Source: Terriglobia bacterium (lineage in GTDB: Bacteria; Acidobacteriota; Terriglobia; Terriglobales; Acidobacteriaceae). From it: a stretch of 64,000 bases of DNA. Where the stretch lies: positions 1-64,000 of the forward strand of contig JAIQGE010000018.1 of assembly GCA_020072815.1 (NCBI GenBank). Direction: 5' to 3'. The notes under the pieces were generated by a model. The model did no database searches. It had not been told where the DNA came from and saw only the letters and a list, made by a program, of their open reading frames with translations. Position numbers and translations under genes: made by a program. Shown in pieces: positions 1-8,469 of this stretch; within the stretch, counting starts at the first letter, position 1; every line of letters starts with the position of its first letter.

Positions 1-151
1 TCGCTCTGAGTTAAATATCGCCAGCCGCAGTCGGGATGGTGGGGAAAGTGGGAAACGCGTAAGCGTTTTCCAAGGCGGCCTTGCCGCCGTCTTTTCCACC
101 ATCCGCTTTCCCTTGGCCCTTGACAAACCAGACAGTCGCCCCCCCCCGGTT

Positions 152-189
152 TCACCCAATCTCACCCAAGGTCACCCAATGTCACCCAA
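152..189. repeat. 10-bp tandem repeat, core TCACCCAA x4
   Basis: The core TCACCCAA occurs at 152, 162, 172 and 182 with a period of exactly 10 bp, directly after a C homopolymer. One helical turn per unit would put all copies on one DNA face. Function unknown; slippage-generated repeat is the simplest reading. Confidence 0.8.
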
Positions 190-431
190 GAATCGGCTGA
201 GGGTCGCAAGCTCTTACCCAAGTACCAAATGCTAAGTACCAACTACCGGCTTCTTGCTAATTGCTTTATTTTCAATGAACTAGGTCGCTCCACACCCTGA
301 GGCGCAGGCCGACTCTAGCAGATTCATGATAGCGAATCAACGACGAAGTAGTACATCAGCAAGCACGCGTGTCAAGTGTCTTGAAGACGTAGTACCAAGG
401 CAAAACTTCGGGCCACATGAATCGGACCGTA

Positions 432-454
432 GAGACGTGGCACTGCCACGTCTC
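432..454. repeat. Near-perfect palindrome GAGACGTGGCA / TGCCACGTCTC
   Basis: Two 11-bp arms (432-442 and 444-454) are perfect inverted repeats around a single central base. It lies about 130 bp upstream of the GIY-YIG gene. It could be a dyad operator or part of a dispersed intergenic repeat; the sequence alone cannot decide. Confidence 0.7.
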
Positions 455-581
455 CTTCGACTCTGCCGAAGGCCAGCGCGAAGCGCAAGCGGAGCGCGCG
501 AATCAAAGGCATATATCATGGCTGTTAGTGCCGTTAGCTCATCGGTGCATCCCAGAGAACATTTTGACTTAAGGAGCACAA

Positions 582-1064
582 GTGATCGAATCAATGGACC
601 CACTCTTCGCCCCTTATATCGAGAGTCTGCATTCAAAATTGCAGGAGTTGATCGCTGCAGCGCCCATCACGCCGTTGAACGTGCCTCGCAGTACATGTAA
701 GAAAGGTGTTTATTTACTCTCCGAAGGAGACCAAGATCATTACGTTGGACGCAGCAACCACATCAGGAAGAGGTTATCGCGCCATTGCAGTCCCGGTGCG
801 ACGCATCGCATGGCAGCATTTGCGTTTCGCCTAGCAAGGGAAAAAACGGGCAATATAAAGGCGACTTACAAGAAGGGGCACGGATCCAGATCAGCTCTAA
901 TGGAAGATCCCACCTTCCTGGCCGCTTTCGAGGAAGCCAAAGACCGCATCGCCAAGATGAGCGTCCGTTATGTAGAGGAGACTGATCCCATCAAGCAAGC
1001 GCTCTTGGAGATTTATGTTGCGGTCGTCCGGCGGACTCGGTACAACGACTTTGACAACCACTAG
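582..1064 (+). CDS. Small GIY-YIG-like nuclease domain protein
   Basis: Predicted 160-residue protein with a GIY-YIG-type signature: GVY at residues 42-44 and YVG at 54-56, followed by an Arg/Lys-rich helix (RSNHIRKRL), matching the first strand-loop-strand-helix of the GIY-YIG fold. A Glu near residue 142 (LLEIYVA) could be the metal-binding acid. Such domains cut DNA in homing, repair and restriction enzymes, but many stand-alone bacterial copies have no known target. The start is a GTG preceded by AAGGAG at 571-576 with a 5-base gap. Base composition looks less GC-rich than its neighbours, and it stands alone after a repeat-rich gap, which is compatible with acquisition. The domain call is fairly secure; the biological role is unknown. 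Confidence 0.65.
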   Translation: MIESMDPLFAPYIESLHSKLQELIAAAPITPLNVPRSTCKKGVYLLSEGDQDHYVGRSNHIRKRLSRHCSPGATHRMAAFAFRLAREKTGNIKATYKKGHGSRSALMEDPTFLAAFEEAKDRIAKMSVRYVEETDPIKQALLEIYVAVVRRTRYNDFDNH

Positions 1065-1120
1065 CCGTCGTGGCGATAGGGCTCCCTCGCACACGCTCGG
1101 GATTAAGAAAAATGGTCCTT

Positions 1121-1170
1121 GGGTGGTAAGGCGCCGCAAATCCGGGGGACGACTCGGCGCATTACCACCC
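1121..1170. repeat. Inverted repeat GGGTGGTA...TACCACCC
   Basis: Arms GGGTGGTA (1121-1128) and TACCACCC (1163-1170), extended inward by GGCGC/GCGCC-type pairing, could form a hairpin about 57 bases after the GIY-YIG gene. No T-run follows, so this is a weak terminator candidate at best. The rest of 1065-1372 shows no gene. Confidence 0.5.
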
Positions 1171-1372
1171 ACTGCGGGGGACCAACTTACATCGCACTAT
1201 GAACTCCCCTGGAGACGGGAGGACTCTTTCTGTAACAAGAATGCGCACCCGCCCCAAACTTGCGAAGATATTCTGTAAAGAATTCTTTGGCCCTTTGTCG
1301 AATTGGCCGCCGCCCGTTCGACTACTCGTCGAGCCCGCTGAGAAAAGGCCAGGCTACGATAAAGGAGACGTT

Positions 1373-1729
1373 ATGAAATATCTTTTGCTCATCTACGGCA
1401 ATGAAGCCCACTGGGACACGCTGCAGGACGCCGAACGCATGAAAATTTACAAAGAGTTCATGGACTTCTCCGCCGACTTGAAGAAGAACGGCAAGTACGT
1501 CGGCGGCAATGAACTGAAGCCCATCGCCACCGCGACTACCGTCCGCGTGCGCGACGGCAAGCGCGCCGTCACCGATGGCCCGTTCGCCGAGACCAAAGAG
1601 CAACTGGGCGGCTACTACCTGGTGGACGCCAAAGACCTGGACGAAGCGCTGGGCCTGGCCGCGCGGATTCCGTCAGTACGCTGGGGATCCATTGAAGTCC
1701 GGCCCATCAACCCACACGACGACATGTAA
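1373..1729 (+). CDS. YCII/DGPF-domain protein
   Basis: A 118-residue protein of the YCII-related (DGPF) family. The signature is visible as TDGPFAETKEQLGGYYLVD, together with the N-terminal MKYLLLIYG strand typical of these ferredoxin-like-fold proteins. Their biochemical role is not established; in many genomes they are encoded beside ECF42-type sigma factors, as here (the sigma gene begins a few bases downstream). The start ATG at 1373 has AAAGGAG at 1361-1367. An upstream in-frame extension to 1199 is open but lacks a ribosome site and family similarity, so it is excluded. Probably co-transcribed with the sigma factor and possibly its output or modulator. Confidence 0.88.
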   Translation: MKYLLLIYGNEAHWDTLQDAERMKIYKEFMDFSADLKKNGKYVGGNELKPIATATTVRVRDGKRAVTDGPFAETKEQLGGYYLVDAKDLDEALGLAARIPSVRWGSIEVRPINPHDDM

Positions 1730-1794
1730 GGGACATGGGATGCCTCACGACGGGTTCATGCGGCGGCGAGCTTGCCGTAGACTATCGCTGCCGC

Positions 1795-3045
1795 ATGAAC
1801 ATCGAGCAGATCTATCGCGACGAATGGGGACGCGTGCTGGCCAGCGTCATACGCCTGGTAGGCAGCTTTGATCTGGCGGAAGAATCCGTGCAGGAAGCTT
1901 TCGCCGCCGCGGTGGAACAATGGCCGCGCGAGGGCCCGCCGCAAAACCCGCGTGCCTGGCTGATCAGCACGGCGCGGCACAAGGCGATTGACCATCTCCG
2001 CCGCGCCCGCCGCGTGGAGTTGCAGGATGCAGAAGACCTTGCGCGACTGGCGGAAGCTCAGCCGGTTCACGGCGCGGAGACCACCATAGACGAAGGACCC
2101 ATGCGCGACGAACGCCTCAGCCTGATCTTTACCTGCTGCCATCCGGCGCTGGCGCAGGAGTCGCAAGTGGCGCTTACGCTGCGCACGCTGTGCGGGCTCA
2201 CCACGGAAGAGATCGCGCGCGCGTTTCTCGTCCCGTTGCCCACCATGGCGCAGCGGCTGGTGCGCACCAAGCAGAAAATCCGCGCGGCGCAGATTCCGTA
2301 CCGCGTGCCGGACAAGCGCGACCTGCCCGACCGCCTGGACGCGGTGATGCTAGTCATCTATCTGGTGTTCAATGAGGGTTACGCCGCCAGTTCGGGCGAC
2401 AGCCTGGTGCGTCGCGAGCTCTGCCAGGAAGCCATCCGCCTGGGACGCATCTTGTGCGAACTTCTGCCGGAGGATCCCGGCCCCCGCGCTTTACTGGCTC
2501 TGATGCTGCTGCATGATTCGCGACGCGCCGCCCGCACCGGCCCCGGCAACGAATTGATCACGCTGGAGGAACAAGACCGCTCGCTGTGGGACCAGGATGA
2601 AATTCGCGAAGGCATGGCCCTGGCCGAATCCGCGCTGCGTGCCGGAAATCATGAGGAATACGCATTGCAGGCCGCGATTGCGTCATTGCATGCGCAGGCG
2701 GCCACCGTCAGCGACACCGATTGGCCGCAGATCGCGCGCCTCTACGACCTGCTGTGGCAAACGCATCCTTCGCCTGTAGTGGAACTGAACCGCGCAGCGG
2801 CCATCGCCATGGCATTTGGACCGCAGCAGGGACTGTGCCTGCTAGACGATTTGCAGTCGCGCGGCGAACTCGCTGGCTACTATCTTCTTCCTGCCGCGCG
2901 CGCTGACTTGCTCCGCCGCGACGGCCAGTGGACCGAAGCCGCCGCGTCTTACCGCGCCGCTCTCAACCTGGTAAAGAGCGCAACCGAGAAGCAGTATCTT
3001 GAACGGCGGCTGCGCGAGGTGGAAGGCCGATTGAGCAATGGCTGA
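1795..3045 (+). CDS. ECF42-type RNA polymerase sigma factor with long C-terminal extension
   Basis: About 416 residues. The N-terminal part has sigma region 2 (MNIEQIYRDEWGR, then FDLAEESVQEAF and ARHKAIDHLRR) and a region 4 helix-turn-helix (LTTEEIARAFLVPLPTMAQRL). The remaining 240 residues are the helical, TPR-like extension characteristic of ECF42 (DUF6596-type) factors, with motifs such as LVIYLVFNEGY and VVELNRAAAIA. In ECF42 there is no classical anti-sigma factor; the extension is thought to regulate activity, and DGPF proteins are the usual neighbours and targets. The chosen ATG at 1795 is where family similarity begins; an in-frame ATG at 1735, just after the preceding stop, is possible but its AAGGGA is too close. 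Expected to be co-transcribed with the DGPF gene. Confidence 0.88.
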   Translation: MNIEQIYRDEWGRVLASVIRLVGSFDLAEESVQEAFAAAVEQWPREGPPQNPRAWLISTARHKAIDHLRRARRVELQDAEDLARLAEAQPVHGAETTIDEGPMRDERLSLIFTCCHPALAQESQVALTLRTLCGLTTEEIARAFLVPLPTMAQRLVRTKQKIRAAQIPYRVPDKRDLPDRLDAVMLVIYLVFNEGYAASSGDSLVRRELCQEAIRLGRILCELLPEDPGPRALLALMLLHDSRRAARTGPGNELITLEEQDRSLWDQDEIREGMALAESALRAGNHEEYALQAAIASLHAQAATVSDTDWPQIARLYDLLWQTHPSPVVELNRAAAIAMAFGPQQGLCLLDDLQSRGELAGYYLLPAARADLLRRDGQWTEAAASYRAALNLVKSATEKQYLERRLREVEGRLSNG

Positions 3046-3075
3046 ATTTCACATTCAAATCATCACTTAAGTTGA

Positions 3076-3172
3076 GTCATCCTGAGCGGAGCGGCGCTGC
3101 GCAGCGTGGCGTCGCGCAGTCGAAGGACCCCGAGAATCTATCCCGGCCCATGCCGCGTCAGTGAGTTCTCAC
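3076..3172 (+). repeat. Interspersed intergenic repeat, copy A
   Basis: Begins GTCATCCTGAGCG and contains AGTCGAAGGA, CCCGAGAATCT and CATGCCGCGT in the same order as a second copy at 7152-7250. Both copies lie between genes and none is coding. Repeats of this look are familiar from acidobacterial genomes; boundaries here are set by comparing the two copies. Confidence 0.75.
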
Positions 3173-3353
3173 CAATCTGTCCCAGATGCTCGTTTTCTTT
3201 TTTGCGTGGCTCGCGTACTAATCATGACAGACCAAAAGCGGAACACAATTGTCCAAAACGGCCCGTGCGGTTTGACTTGAGCGGACAAACCATCAGCAAA
3301 CGAATACAATAGTTCGCGTCACGAAGCAATGCTGAAACAATAAGGTGGACCCG

Positions 3354-4733
3354 ATGCGCACCAAACTGATTGTCGCCCTGATCTGTGTTTTCGTCGTTGC
3401 ATTCTCACTCCCCGCGCTGGCGCCCGTACAGTACCAGCTCAAACACAAGCACGTCCTCGGCGGCGACGGCGGCTGGGACTACCTGACCTACGATCCCGCC
3501 GGCAAACGGCTGTTCATCTCGCGCGGCACGCACGTCATGGTCGTGGACCCGGAGAAGGGAACCGTGCTTGGCGATATCCCGGACACCGCCGGAGTCCATG
3601 GTATCGCGCTGGCGCCGGACCTGGGCAAGGGCTTCACCAGCAACGGCCGCGACAACACCGTCACCGTGTTTGACCTGAAGACTCTCAAAGAGACGGCTAA
3701 GATCAAAACTGAAGGCGGCGAAAATCCTGACGCCATCATGTATGACGCGTTCTCCAAACGCGTGTTCGCCTTCAACGGCCGCAGCAAGAACGCCACGGTG
3801 ATTGACGCCGTGACTGACAAACTTGTCGGCAACATCCCGCTGAACGGCAAGCCGGAGTTCGCCGTCGCCGACGGCAAAGGCCTGGTCTTCGTCAACATTG
3901 AAGACACCTCAGAACTCACCAGCATTAACGCCGCCAAGGCTGCTGTGGCCCACACCTGGAAGATAACCGGCTGTGAAGAGCCGTCCGGTCTGGACATGGA
4001 CGTGACACACCGGCGCCTGTTTGCCGGCTGCCACAACAAAGTTATGGCCGTGATTAACGCTGACGACGGCAAAGTGGTGGCCACGGTGCCCATTGGTGAG
4101 GGCGTGGACGCCAACGCGTTTGATCCCGGCACGCAGCTCGCTTTCAGCTCCAATGGCGACGGCACGCTGACCGTGGTTCACGAAGACTCGCCGGACAAAT
4201 ACACCGTGGTGCAGAACGCGGAGACCCAGAAGTTCGCACGCACCATGGCGCTGGACACGAACAATCACAACGTCTATCTGGTCACCGCGGAGATTGAAAT
4301 CGTGCCGCCGGCCAAGGAAGGTGACCGTCCGAGCCGCAAGATGAAGCCGGGGACGTTTACCTTGCTGGTGATGGCAGAAGCGGACGCGGCCAAGCCCGCA
4401 GCCCCGCCGAAGAAAACAGCCGACGCCAAACCCGCTGAGCCGGCCAAGAAAGCGTCCACGGCTCCCCAAGCCGCTGCCGCCGTAGCGTCCCCAGAATCGG
4501 CAGCGCTCTACAAATCCAAGTGCCAGATATGTCACGGCGCTGACGGCAAAGGCAGCGCAGCCGGCCAGAAAATGGGCGCGAAGGACTTTCATGCGCCGGA
4601 AGTCGCCAAGCAATCTGACGCCGAGCTTTTTGACGCCGTAAAAAAAGGCAAAGGGAAAATGACGGCCTTCGCCGGCAAGCTGACCGACGACCAGATCAAA
4701 GGCCTGATCGCCTACATCCGCACCTTGAAGTAG
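3354..4733 (+). CDS. Exported YVTN-type beta-propeller fused to cytochrome c
   Basis: A 459-residue exported protein. An N-terminal signal peptide (MRTKLIVALICVFVVAF) is followed by a propeller (about residues 25-345) with blade motifs such as RLFISRGTHVMVVDP and GLVFVNIEDT. An Ala/Pro/Lys-rich linker (about 346-385) leads to a C-terminal class I cytochrome c domain with haem-binding CQICH at residues 390-394 and a likely axial Met in GKMTAF. The fusion suggests a periplasmic or surface electron carrier tethered to a ligand- or protein-binding propeller; the partner is unknown. The start ATG at 3354 has AAGGTGG five bases upstream; a GTG at 3345 is an in-frame alternative lying inside that ribosome site. 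It converges with the minus-strand gene ending at 4737, leaving only three bases. Confidence 0.85.
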   Translation: MRTKLIVALICVFVVAFSLPALAPVQYQLKHKHVLGGDGGWDYLTYDPAGKRLFISRGTHVMVVDPEKGTVLGDIPDTAGVHGIALAPDLGKGFTSNGRDNTVTVFDLKTLKETAKIKTEGGENPDAIMYDAFSKRVFAFNGRSKNATVIDAVTDKLVGNIPLNGKPEFAVADGKGLVFVNIEDTSELTSINAAKAAVAHTWKITGCEEPSGLDMDVTHRRLFAGCHNKVMAVINADDGKVVATVPIGEGVDANAFDPGTQLAFSSNGDGTLTVVHEDSPDKYTVVQNAETQKFARTMALDTNNHNVYLVTAEIEIVPPAKEGDRPSRKMKPGTFTLLVMAEADAAKPAAPPKKTADAKPAEPAKKASTAPQAAAAVASPESAALYKSKCQICHGADGKGSAAGQKMGAKDFHAPEVAKQSDAELFDAVKKGKGKMTAFAGKLTDDQIKGLIAYIRTLK

Positions 4734-4736
4734 CGA

Positions 4737-5345
4737 CTACTTCAGATATTTTTCCGGCAGCGGATGATCTTTGTCCTCCCCTTCCCAATAGACGGAGAGG
4801 ATCCACCAGCGCTTGCCGTCGTGGATCAACTGAAAGCTGTTGATGCCGCGCGCGAACGGCTGATCACCTTTGGCGTGGCGCGATTCGTAGGTGCTCCACA
4901 CGTGCGCCATGTGGTCCCAGACCTCGGTGCGGTTGGCGATGGAATTTTCAAAGAAGCCTTCTTTGCTGAAGAACTCCTGTGCGCGCGCGGCGTATTCGTC
5001 CGGCGTGTTCACGCGGGCGACGACGGAACCTTTGTCGTCGCGCCGGCTGGGAATCATGCGCGCGCCGGGATAGTACAGCGAGCGGAAGCGGTCCCAGTCG
5101 CGCAGTCCGGGCGGACCGGAGATCACGTCATACACCGCGGCGATGATGTGCTCAATCGTATCCACGTCGCTGCTTCGCGCCTCGATGGCTTTTGCTGCGG
5201 TTGGCGCGGGCGTGGCCGCCGGAGTTTGCTGCGCGGCCGCCGCGGGAGCCTGGGTTGATGACGAGACCGTCTGTTTACGCGTCGCACCGCCCGAGCAAAT
5301 TGCAGCGAAACACACGATAAGAATCAAATGTGCAAGACGTTTCAT
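4737..5345 (-). CDS. Exported NTF2/SnoaL-like protein
   Basis: A 202-residue protein. It has an N-terminal hydrophobic signal (MKRLAHLILIVCFAAIC; the Cys might be lipidated but the lipobox is imperfect), an Ala/Pro/Thr-rich spacer to about residue 58, and a compact alpha+beta domain with features of the NTF2/SnoaL-like fold (WDRFRSLYYPGARM, VWDHMAHVWSTYESRH, INSFQLIHDGKRWWILSVYW). Such domains are often small-molecule-binding or lyase-like, but no catalytic residues can be assigned here. The start at 5345 is placed at the signal peptide; the 40 extra open residues upstream have no similarity. No clear ribosome site is seen. It lies downstream of, and on the same strand as, the Cys-rich gene, so they may be co-transcribed. 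Confidence 0.75.
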   Translation of the reverse strand: MKRLAHLILIVCFAAICSGGATRKQTVSSSTQAPAAAAQQTPAATPAPTAAKAIEARSSDVDTIEHIIAAVYDVISGPPGLRDWDRFRSLYYPGARMIPSRRDDKGSVVARVNTPDEYAARAQEFFSKEGFFENSIANRTEVWDHMAHVWSTYESRHAKGDQPFARGINSFQLIHDGKRWWILSVYWEGEDKDHPLPEKYLK

Positions 5346-5401
5346 GCCGATTAATGTAGCAGCAAGGCTGTTGCCGCGCCAGAGTCGCGCGAGTTCTTCG
5401 T

Positions 5402-5836
5402 TCAATGCTCCCAAATGCCTCTGCTCATCGGCGCTTCTTCCCCTGGATGCTGGCGCTGCCACCATTGCAGGTAGTGCAGGTTGCTGCAGAACTCGGCCGG
5501 CGCGCTCTCCATCTGGGCGATGGAGATACCTTCTTCAAACGTCTTTTTGCATTCGCGGCAAACACCGGCGTCAATAAACTCCGGTTGCACGTTGCCGTGC
5601 CAGGGAATGCGGCGGTATCCGCCTTCGTACAGGCCGGAGACGTAAACCGGTCCAACAATCTGGCGAGTGCGCGTGTGCCAGTTCTGGCAGTAATTCCAGT
5701 GGTCGCCCAGGGGAGCAACGCCGCGTAGTTCACAGAATGCTGTCTGCGTTTCGTCCGGCTCCGGGTTGCGCCAGATGCCGCGGTTGCGGCGATTGAACCC
5801 GCATGTCCCGCAATTGTCCGGACCGCCGTTGGGCAT
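5402..5836 (-). CDS. Cys-rich protein of unknown function
   Basis: A 144-residue protein not assigned to a named family. It carries CGTCG near the N terminus, single Cys residues in the middle and CRECK around two thirds along, a spacing consistent with a structural metal site or rubredoxin-like knuckles. It is rich in Trp and aromatic residues (GIWRNPEPDE, DHWNYCQNWH, NLHYLQWWQRQ). The ATG at 5836 is chosen because AGAGGA lies about nine bases upstream; an open extension to 5947 has no such support. No signal peptide is visible, so it is probably cytoplasmic. It is divergent from the TTG-start gene at 5950, leaving about 110 bases for two promoters. Confidence 0.65.
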   Translation of the reverse strand: MPNGGPDNCGTCGFNRRNRGIWRNPEPDETQTAFCELRGVAPLGDHWNYCQNWHTRTRQIVGPVYVSGLYEGGYRRIPWHGNVQPEFIDAGVCRECKKTFEEGISIAQMESAPAEFCSNLHYLQWWQRQHPGEEAPMSRGIWEH

Positions 5837-5949
5837 GGGTGACACGTCCTCTGCGCATTCAGAATCAGGCCGGGCAGCAATGTACCATGAAATACGAGTT
5901 GCCGCCGGGCCGCGTCGCCAAGTAATCTGCCGGAGAGGGAGGAGCAAGA

Positions 5950-7008
5950 TTGTTGTATCCAGAAGAAACCGTGCGCCTGCTGCGCGAACTTCCCGGCGTC
6001 ACGCTGCCCAAGGACGCAGAAGGCGCGGTGGTTAGCGTCACGCGCAATCAGCAAGGCGAACTGGTGAGCGCCGATGTCCGGTTTCATTCGCCTGCCGGCA
6101 CGCAGGTGGTCACTGTCCCTTGCGATGCGTTGCAGCCCGTGATCTCCCGCGCGTCCCAGGACCGCACCGCCGTGTTGTGGGGACTGGAGATTGAACCGGA
6201 AAAGCTGATTGAATCCGCGCTGCACTCCATCATGGACCGCGGTTTCACCATGCGTGAGGGCGTGAACATCGCCCGGCTGCACTATGACCTGCAGGAACGC
6301 TGGTGGAAGTGGGGTGAGCGCCTGGCCGATCCTTCCGGCGCGCACTTGGCGGCGTCCGGCCACACATGGGACGGATGCGTGGCCGCCCTCTCCGGCGACG
6401 AGCGCTTTCATCTGGAATTTCGTCTCCGCGGTCGCGGCGAAGCCGTGGTCCTGCTGCACGAACACGATGAAGCTTATGCCCGGCAGGCACGCCGCACCGA
6501 ACCCGCTATGCGCCTGGCCCGCGTGCTGGGCAGTTTGTGCTCTGACATCGCCGCTGAGTTCTGCGTTTTCCCCGTCGCCGATCCCTGGCTGATGGATGAA
6601 GACTGGAAATCGCTGCTGCGCGCACCGTTCTATCAGGATTTCATGCTGCTTCCGGAGGCGTCCAGTCCGGCTGAGCTGCCGGAAGAATTTCGCGTCGCCC
6701 GGCTTACTTCCAATCGCCTCATGCTGACCGCGCTGCCGGTGAAGTTCGATCCCGCCGACCCGCCCATGGAACGTACCGACCGTGATTTGAAGCTGGCCCG
6801 CCTGCGCAAATGCCAGGCGCTGGGCGAAAAATATTATGACCAGATGTATGAGACCCGTTTCGGCACGACGGGTCTTTACAGCAGCGCCAAAGAAGCTTTC
6901 TACGACGCCATTTCCACCGCCAACGAACTCGGCCTTGCCAATGAAGCGCGTACCCTGGAAGCGCGCTTGGCGAACATCAAAGGCGTTTTCAGGTCGCAGT
7001 TTTCGTGA
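5950..7008 (+). CDS. Unrecognised cytoplasmic protein, 352 aa
   Basis: A 352-residue soluble protein that I cannot place in a family. The N-terminal 75 residues look like a small beta-rich domain (VVSVTRNQQGELVSADVRF); the middle is mixed (LHYDLQERWWKWGERL, FHLEFRLRGRGEAVVLLHEHDEAY), and the C-terminal 80 residues are strongly helical and charged. There are no membrane segments or signal peptide. The start is TTG at 5950, supported by a strong GGGAGGAG ending five bases upstream. A 17-bp sequence spanning its stop codon is duplicated immediately downstream (7025-7041). The coding call is good on codon pattern and ribosome site; function is unknown. Confidence 0.7.
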   Translation: MLYPEETVRLLRELPGVTLPKDAEGAVVSVTRNQQGELVSADVRFHSPAGTQVVTVPCDALQPVISRASQDRTAVLWGLEIEPEKLIESALHSIMDRGFTMREGVNIARLHYDLQERWWKWGERLADPSGAHLAASGHTWDGCVAALSGDERFHLEFRLRGRGEAVVLLHEHDEAYARQARRTEPAMRLARVLGSLCSDIAAEFCVFPVADPWLMDEDWKSLLRAPFYQDFMLLPEASSPAELPEEFRVARLTSNRLMLTALPVKFDPADPPMERTDRDLKLARLRKCQALGEKYYDQMYETRFGTTGLYSSAKEAFYDAISTANELGLANEARTLEARLANIKGVFRSQFS

Positions 7009-7041
7009 AGGAAGGGAACTCCCAGTCGCAGTTTTCGTGAA
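6993..7041. repeat. 17-bp direct repeat across the gene 3' end
   Basis: GTCGCAGTTTTCGTGAA occurs at 6993-7009, where it contains the stop codon of the upstream gene, and again at 7025-7041. A degenerate third copy (CAATTCTCCTGAACGCC) follows about 50 bases later. It looks like a small local duplication of the gene end. Confidence 0.75.
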
Positions 7042-7151
7042 CGCTTGACAGTCCTTCCTGCCAAGAACGACCCAATCACAATTCTCCTGAACGCCTAACT
7101 GTCCTTCCTCATCAACCAAGACCCACGCGCTGAGCGACCTCGTTTTCCATC

Positions 7152-7250
7152 GTCATCCTGAGCGAGCTCGAGCGACCGCAGGGAGCAAGGGCGAGTCGAA
7201 GGATCCCGAGGATCTCTCCCTTGCCATGCCGCGTTAGGGCATTTTCACAG
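7152..7250 (+). repeat. Interspersed intergenic repeat, copy B
   Basis: Shares GTCATCCTGAGCG, GAGTCGAAGGA, CCCGAGGATCT and CATGCCGCGT in order with copy A at 3076-3172, in the same orientation. It sits in a 490-bp gap (7009-7502) that otherwise holds the 17-bp direct repeat and two CTTTCCTTCTTCAAAC-like repeats near 7350-7410, but no gene. Confidence 0.75.
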
Positions 7251-7502
7251 GACTTCAACCCCGTGCCTTTGGGAAATCATTTCCTGCAACTGCCTAGACA
7301 TCTCTGGTTGAAAAACCGCTGCAAACCTCTCATCGAGCGTCGACGCTGGTCTTTCCTTCTTCAAACTAACCAGCCGATGCCGATTCAGGTCGTTCCTTCT
7401 TCAAACCAAAGCGCCGTAGGCGCGAAATGAGTTAGCCTAGGCCGGCAGGCCTGGGTGCGCTGGTTTAAAATGACGGGCCCCGTAGCGGCGACACTTAATC
7501 CG

Positions 7503-8393
7503 CTATCCGCGAATCACAAACGCCGCCACCAGCAGTCCGCTGAACAGGAAACTCTGGGACAACTCGGCGAAACCCAGCACGTGGAAATTAATTTTGTGCG
7601 GACGCGCCGCGCCCCATGCGATCAACCGCAACATCGCGGGGATGAACGCGATGCCCATCAGGATGGAAACCAGTCCCGCCTCGGCGGCGGCAATCGAAGC
7701 CACCACCAGGAGCAGGTGCAGATAAAAGACTTTGCGCCCTGCCGCGAACTTTTCCAGGCGCGATTTGGCGGACGCCGTGCTGATGCAGAGCTGCACAAAC
7801 TCAATTTGGCCCGACGCAAAGAGCCAGCTGGCGCCCCAGAGCAGCAGCGCCGTGGCGTCAATTCTGCCGGTGGTCACGTAGTAAGCGCCCGCCGCCGCGG
7901 AAGTGAGGCCCAACGCGCCCACGATCTGCTTGCCCTCGCGCAACGCGCGCGTCTTGCCGAACAGCCAACGCACGCCGAAGCACGCCAGCCCCAACGTAGC
8001 GAACAGCAGCACGCGCCCGCGGCCCAAGCGAACCAACTCGACCATGCTCAGCATTCCCACAGCCGTTGCTGCGAATACCCACGACCATGCCAGCCGTCGC
8101 TCGGTTTTGGAACGCGCTTTCAGCGGAGACAAATCCAGCAACACCTCCAGCGGCTGATAGACCAGGAAGGCGCATGCTGCGGCCAGACAGAACCAGAACA
8201 GGACCAATGATGCCGGCGTCTGTCCCTTTCCTGAAATCCAGCCCACCATCGCCCCGCTGATCAACGGCAAGGCCCACAGGCCCCACGATCCGTGCTCCCT
8301 GGGCAACAGGAGCTTCTGCATTTGCGTGGGCGGGAAAGTCAAGACGCTGGCTGTGCTCGTCCGGTTGGTTTGGGGCAGGCTGTGTGCGCGCAT
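7503..8393 (-). CDS. YwiC-like integral membrane protein
   Basis: A 296-residue polytopic membrane protein. The motif PREHGSWGLWALPL (about residues 31-44) matches the PREHGAW signature of the YwiC-like family, and it is followed by about seven to eight hydrophobic helices. The family is widespread but its function is not established, so none is assigned. The first ATG (8393) and a later ATG (8321, MQKLLLPREHGSW) are both possible; neither has a clear ribosome site, and family similarity begins at the latter. It lies on the same strand as queG with a 76-bp gap, so co-transcription is possible. Confidence 0.82.
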   Translation of the reverse strand: MRAHSLPQTNRTSTASVLTFPPTQMQKLLLPREHGSWGLWALPLISGAMVGWISGKGQTPASLVLFWFCLAAACAFLVYQPLEVLLDLSPLKARSKTERRLAWSWVFAATAVGMLSMVELVRLGRGRVLLFATLGLACFGVRWLFGKTRALREGKQIVGALGLTSAAAGAYYVTTGRIDATALLLWGASWLFASGQIEFVQLCISTASAKSRLEKFAAGRKVFYLHLLLVVASIAAAEAGLVSILMGIAFIPAMLRLIAWGAARPHKINFHVLGFAELSQSFLFSGLLVAAFVIRG

Positions 8394-8469
8394 GAGAGTG
8401 TTCTCGAAAAACCATTCTCATGCCGCAACTCACTTTCCGGCTGTGACCACGATCACATCGGTACCTTGC

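Larger units (their letters stand above)
1..581. other. Non-coding region with short repeats
   Basis: No convincing gene is seen. It contains a run of nine C at 139-147, four head-to-tail copies of a 10-bp unit with core TCACCCAA (152-189), and a perfect 11-bp inverted repeat around position 443. The short open frames here lack family resemblance and usable ribosome binding sites. Confidence 0.6.

Noticed and set aside
5425-7119. 564-codon minus-strand frame over the 5950 gene
   Set aside because: Shadow of the plus-strand gene, which has a strong ribosome site; also overlaps the Cys-rich gene in a different frame.
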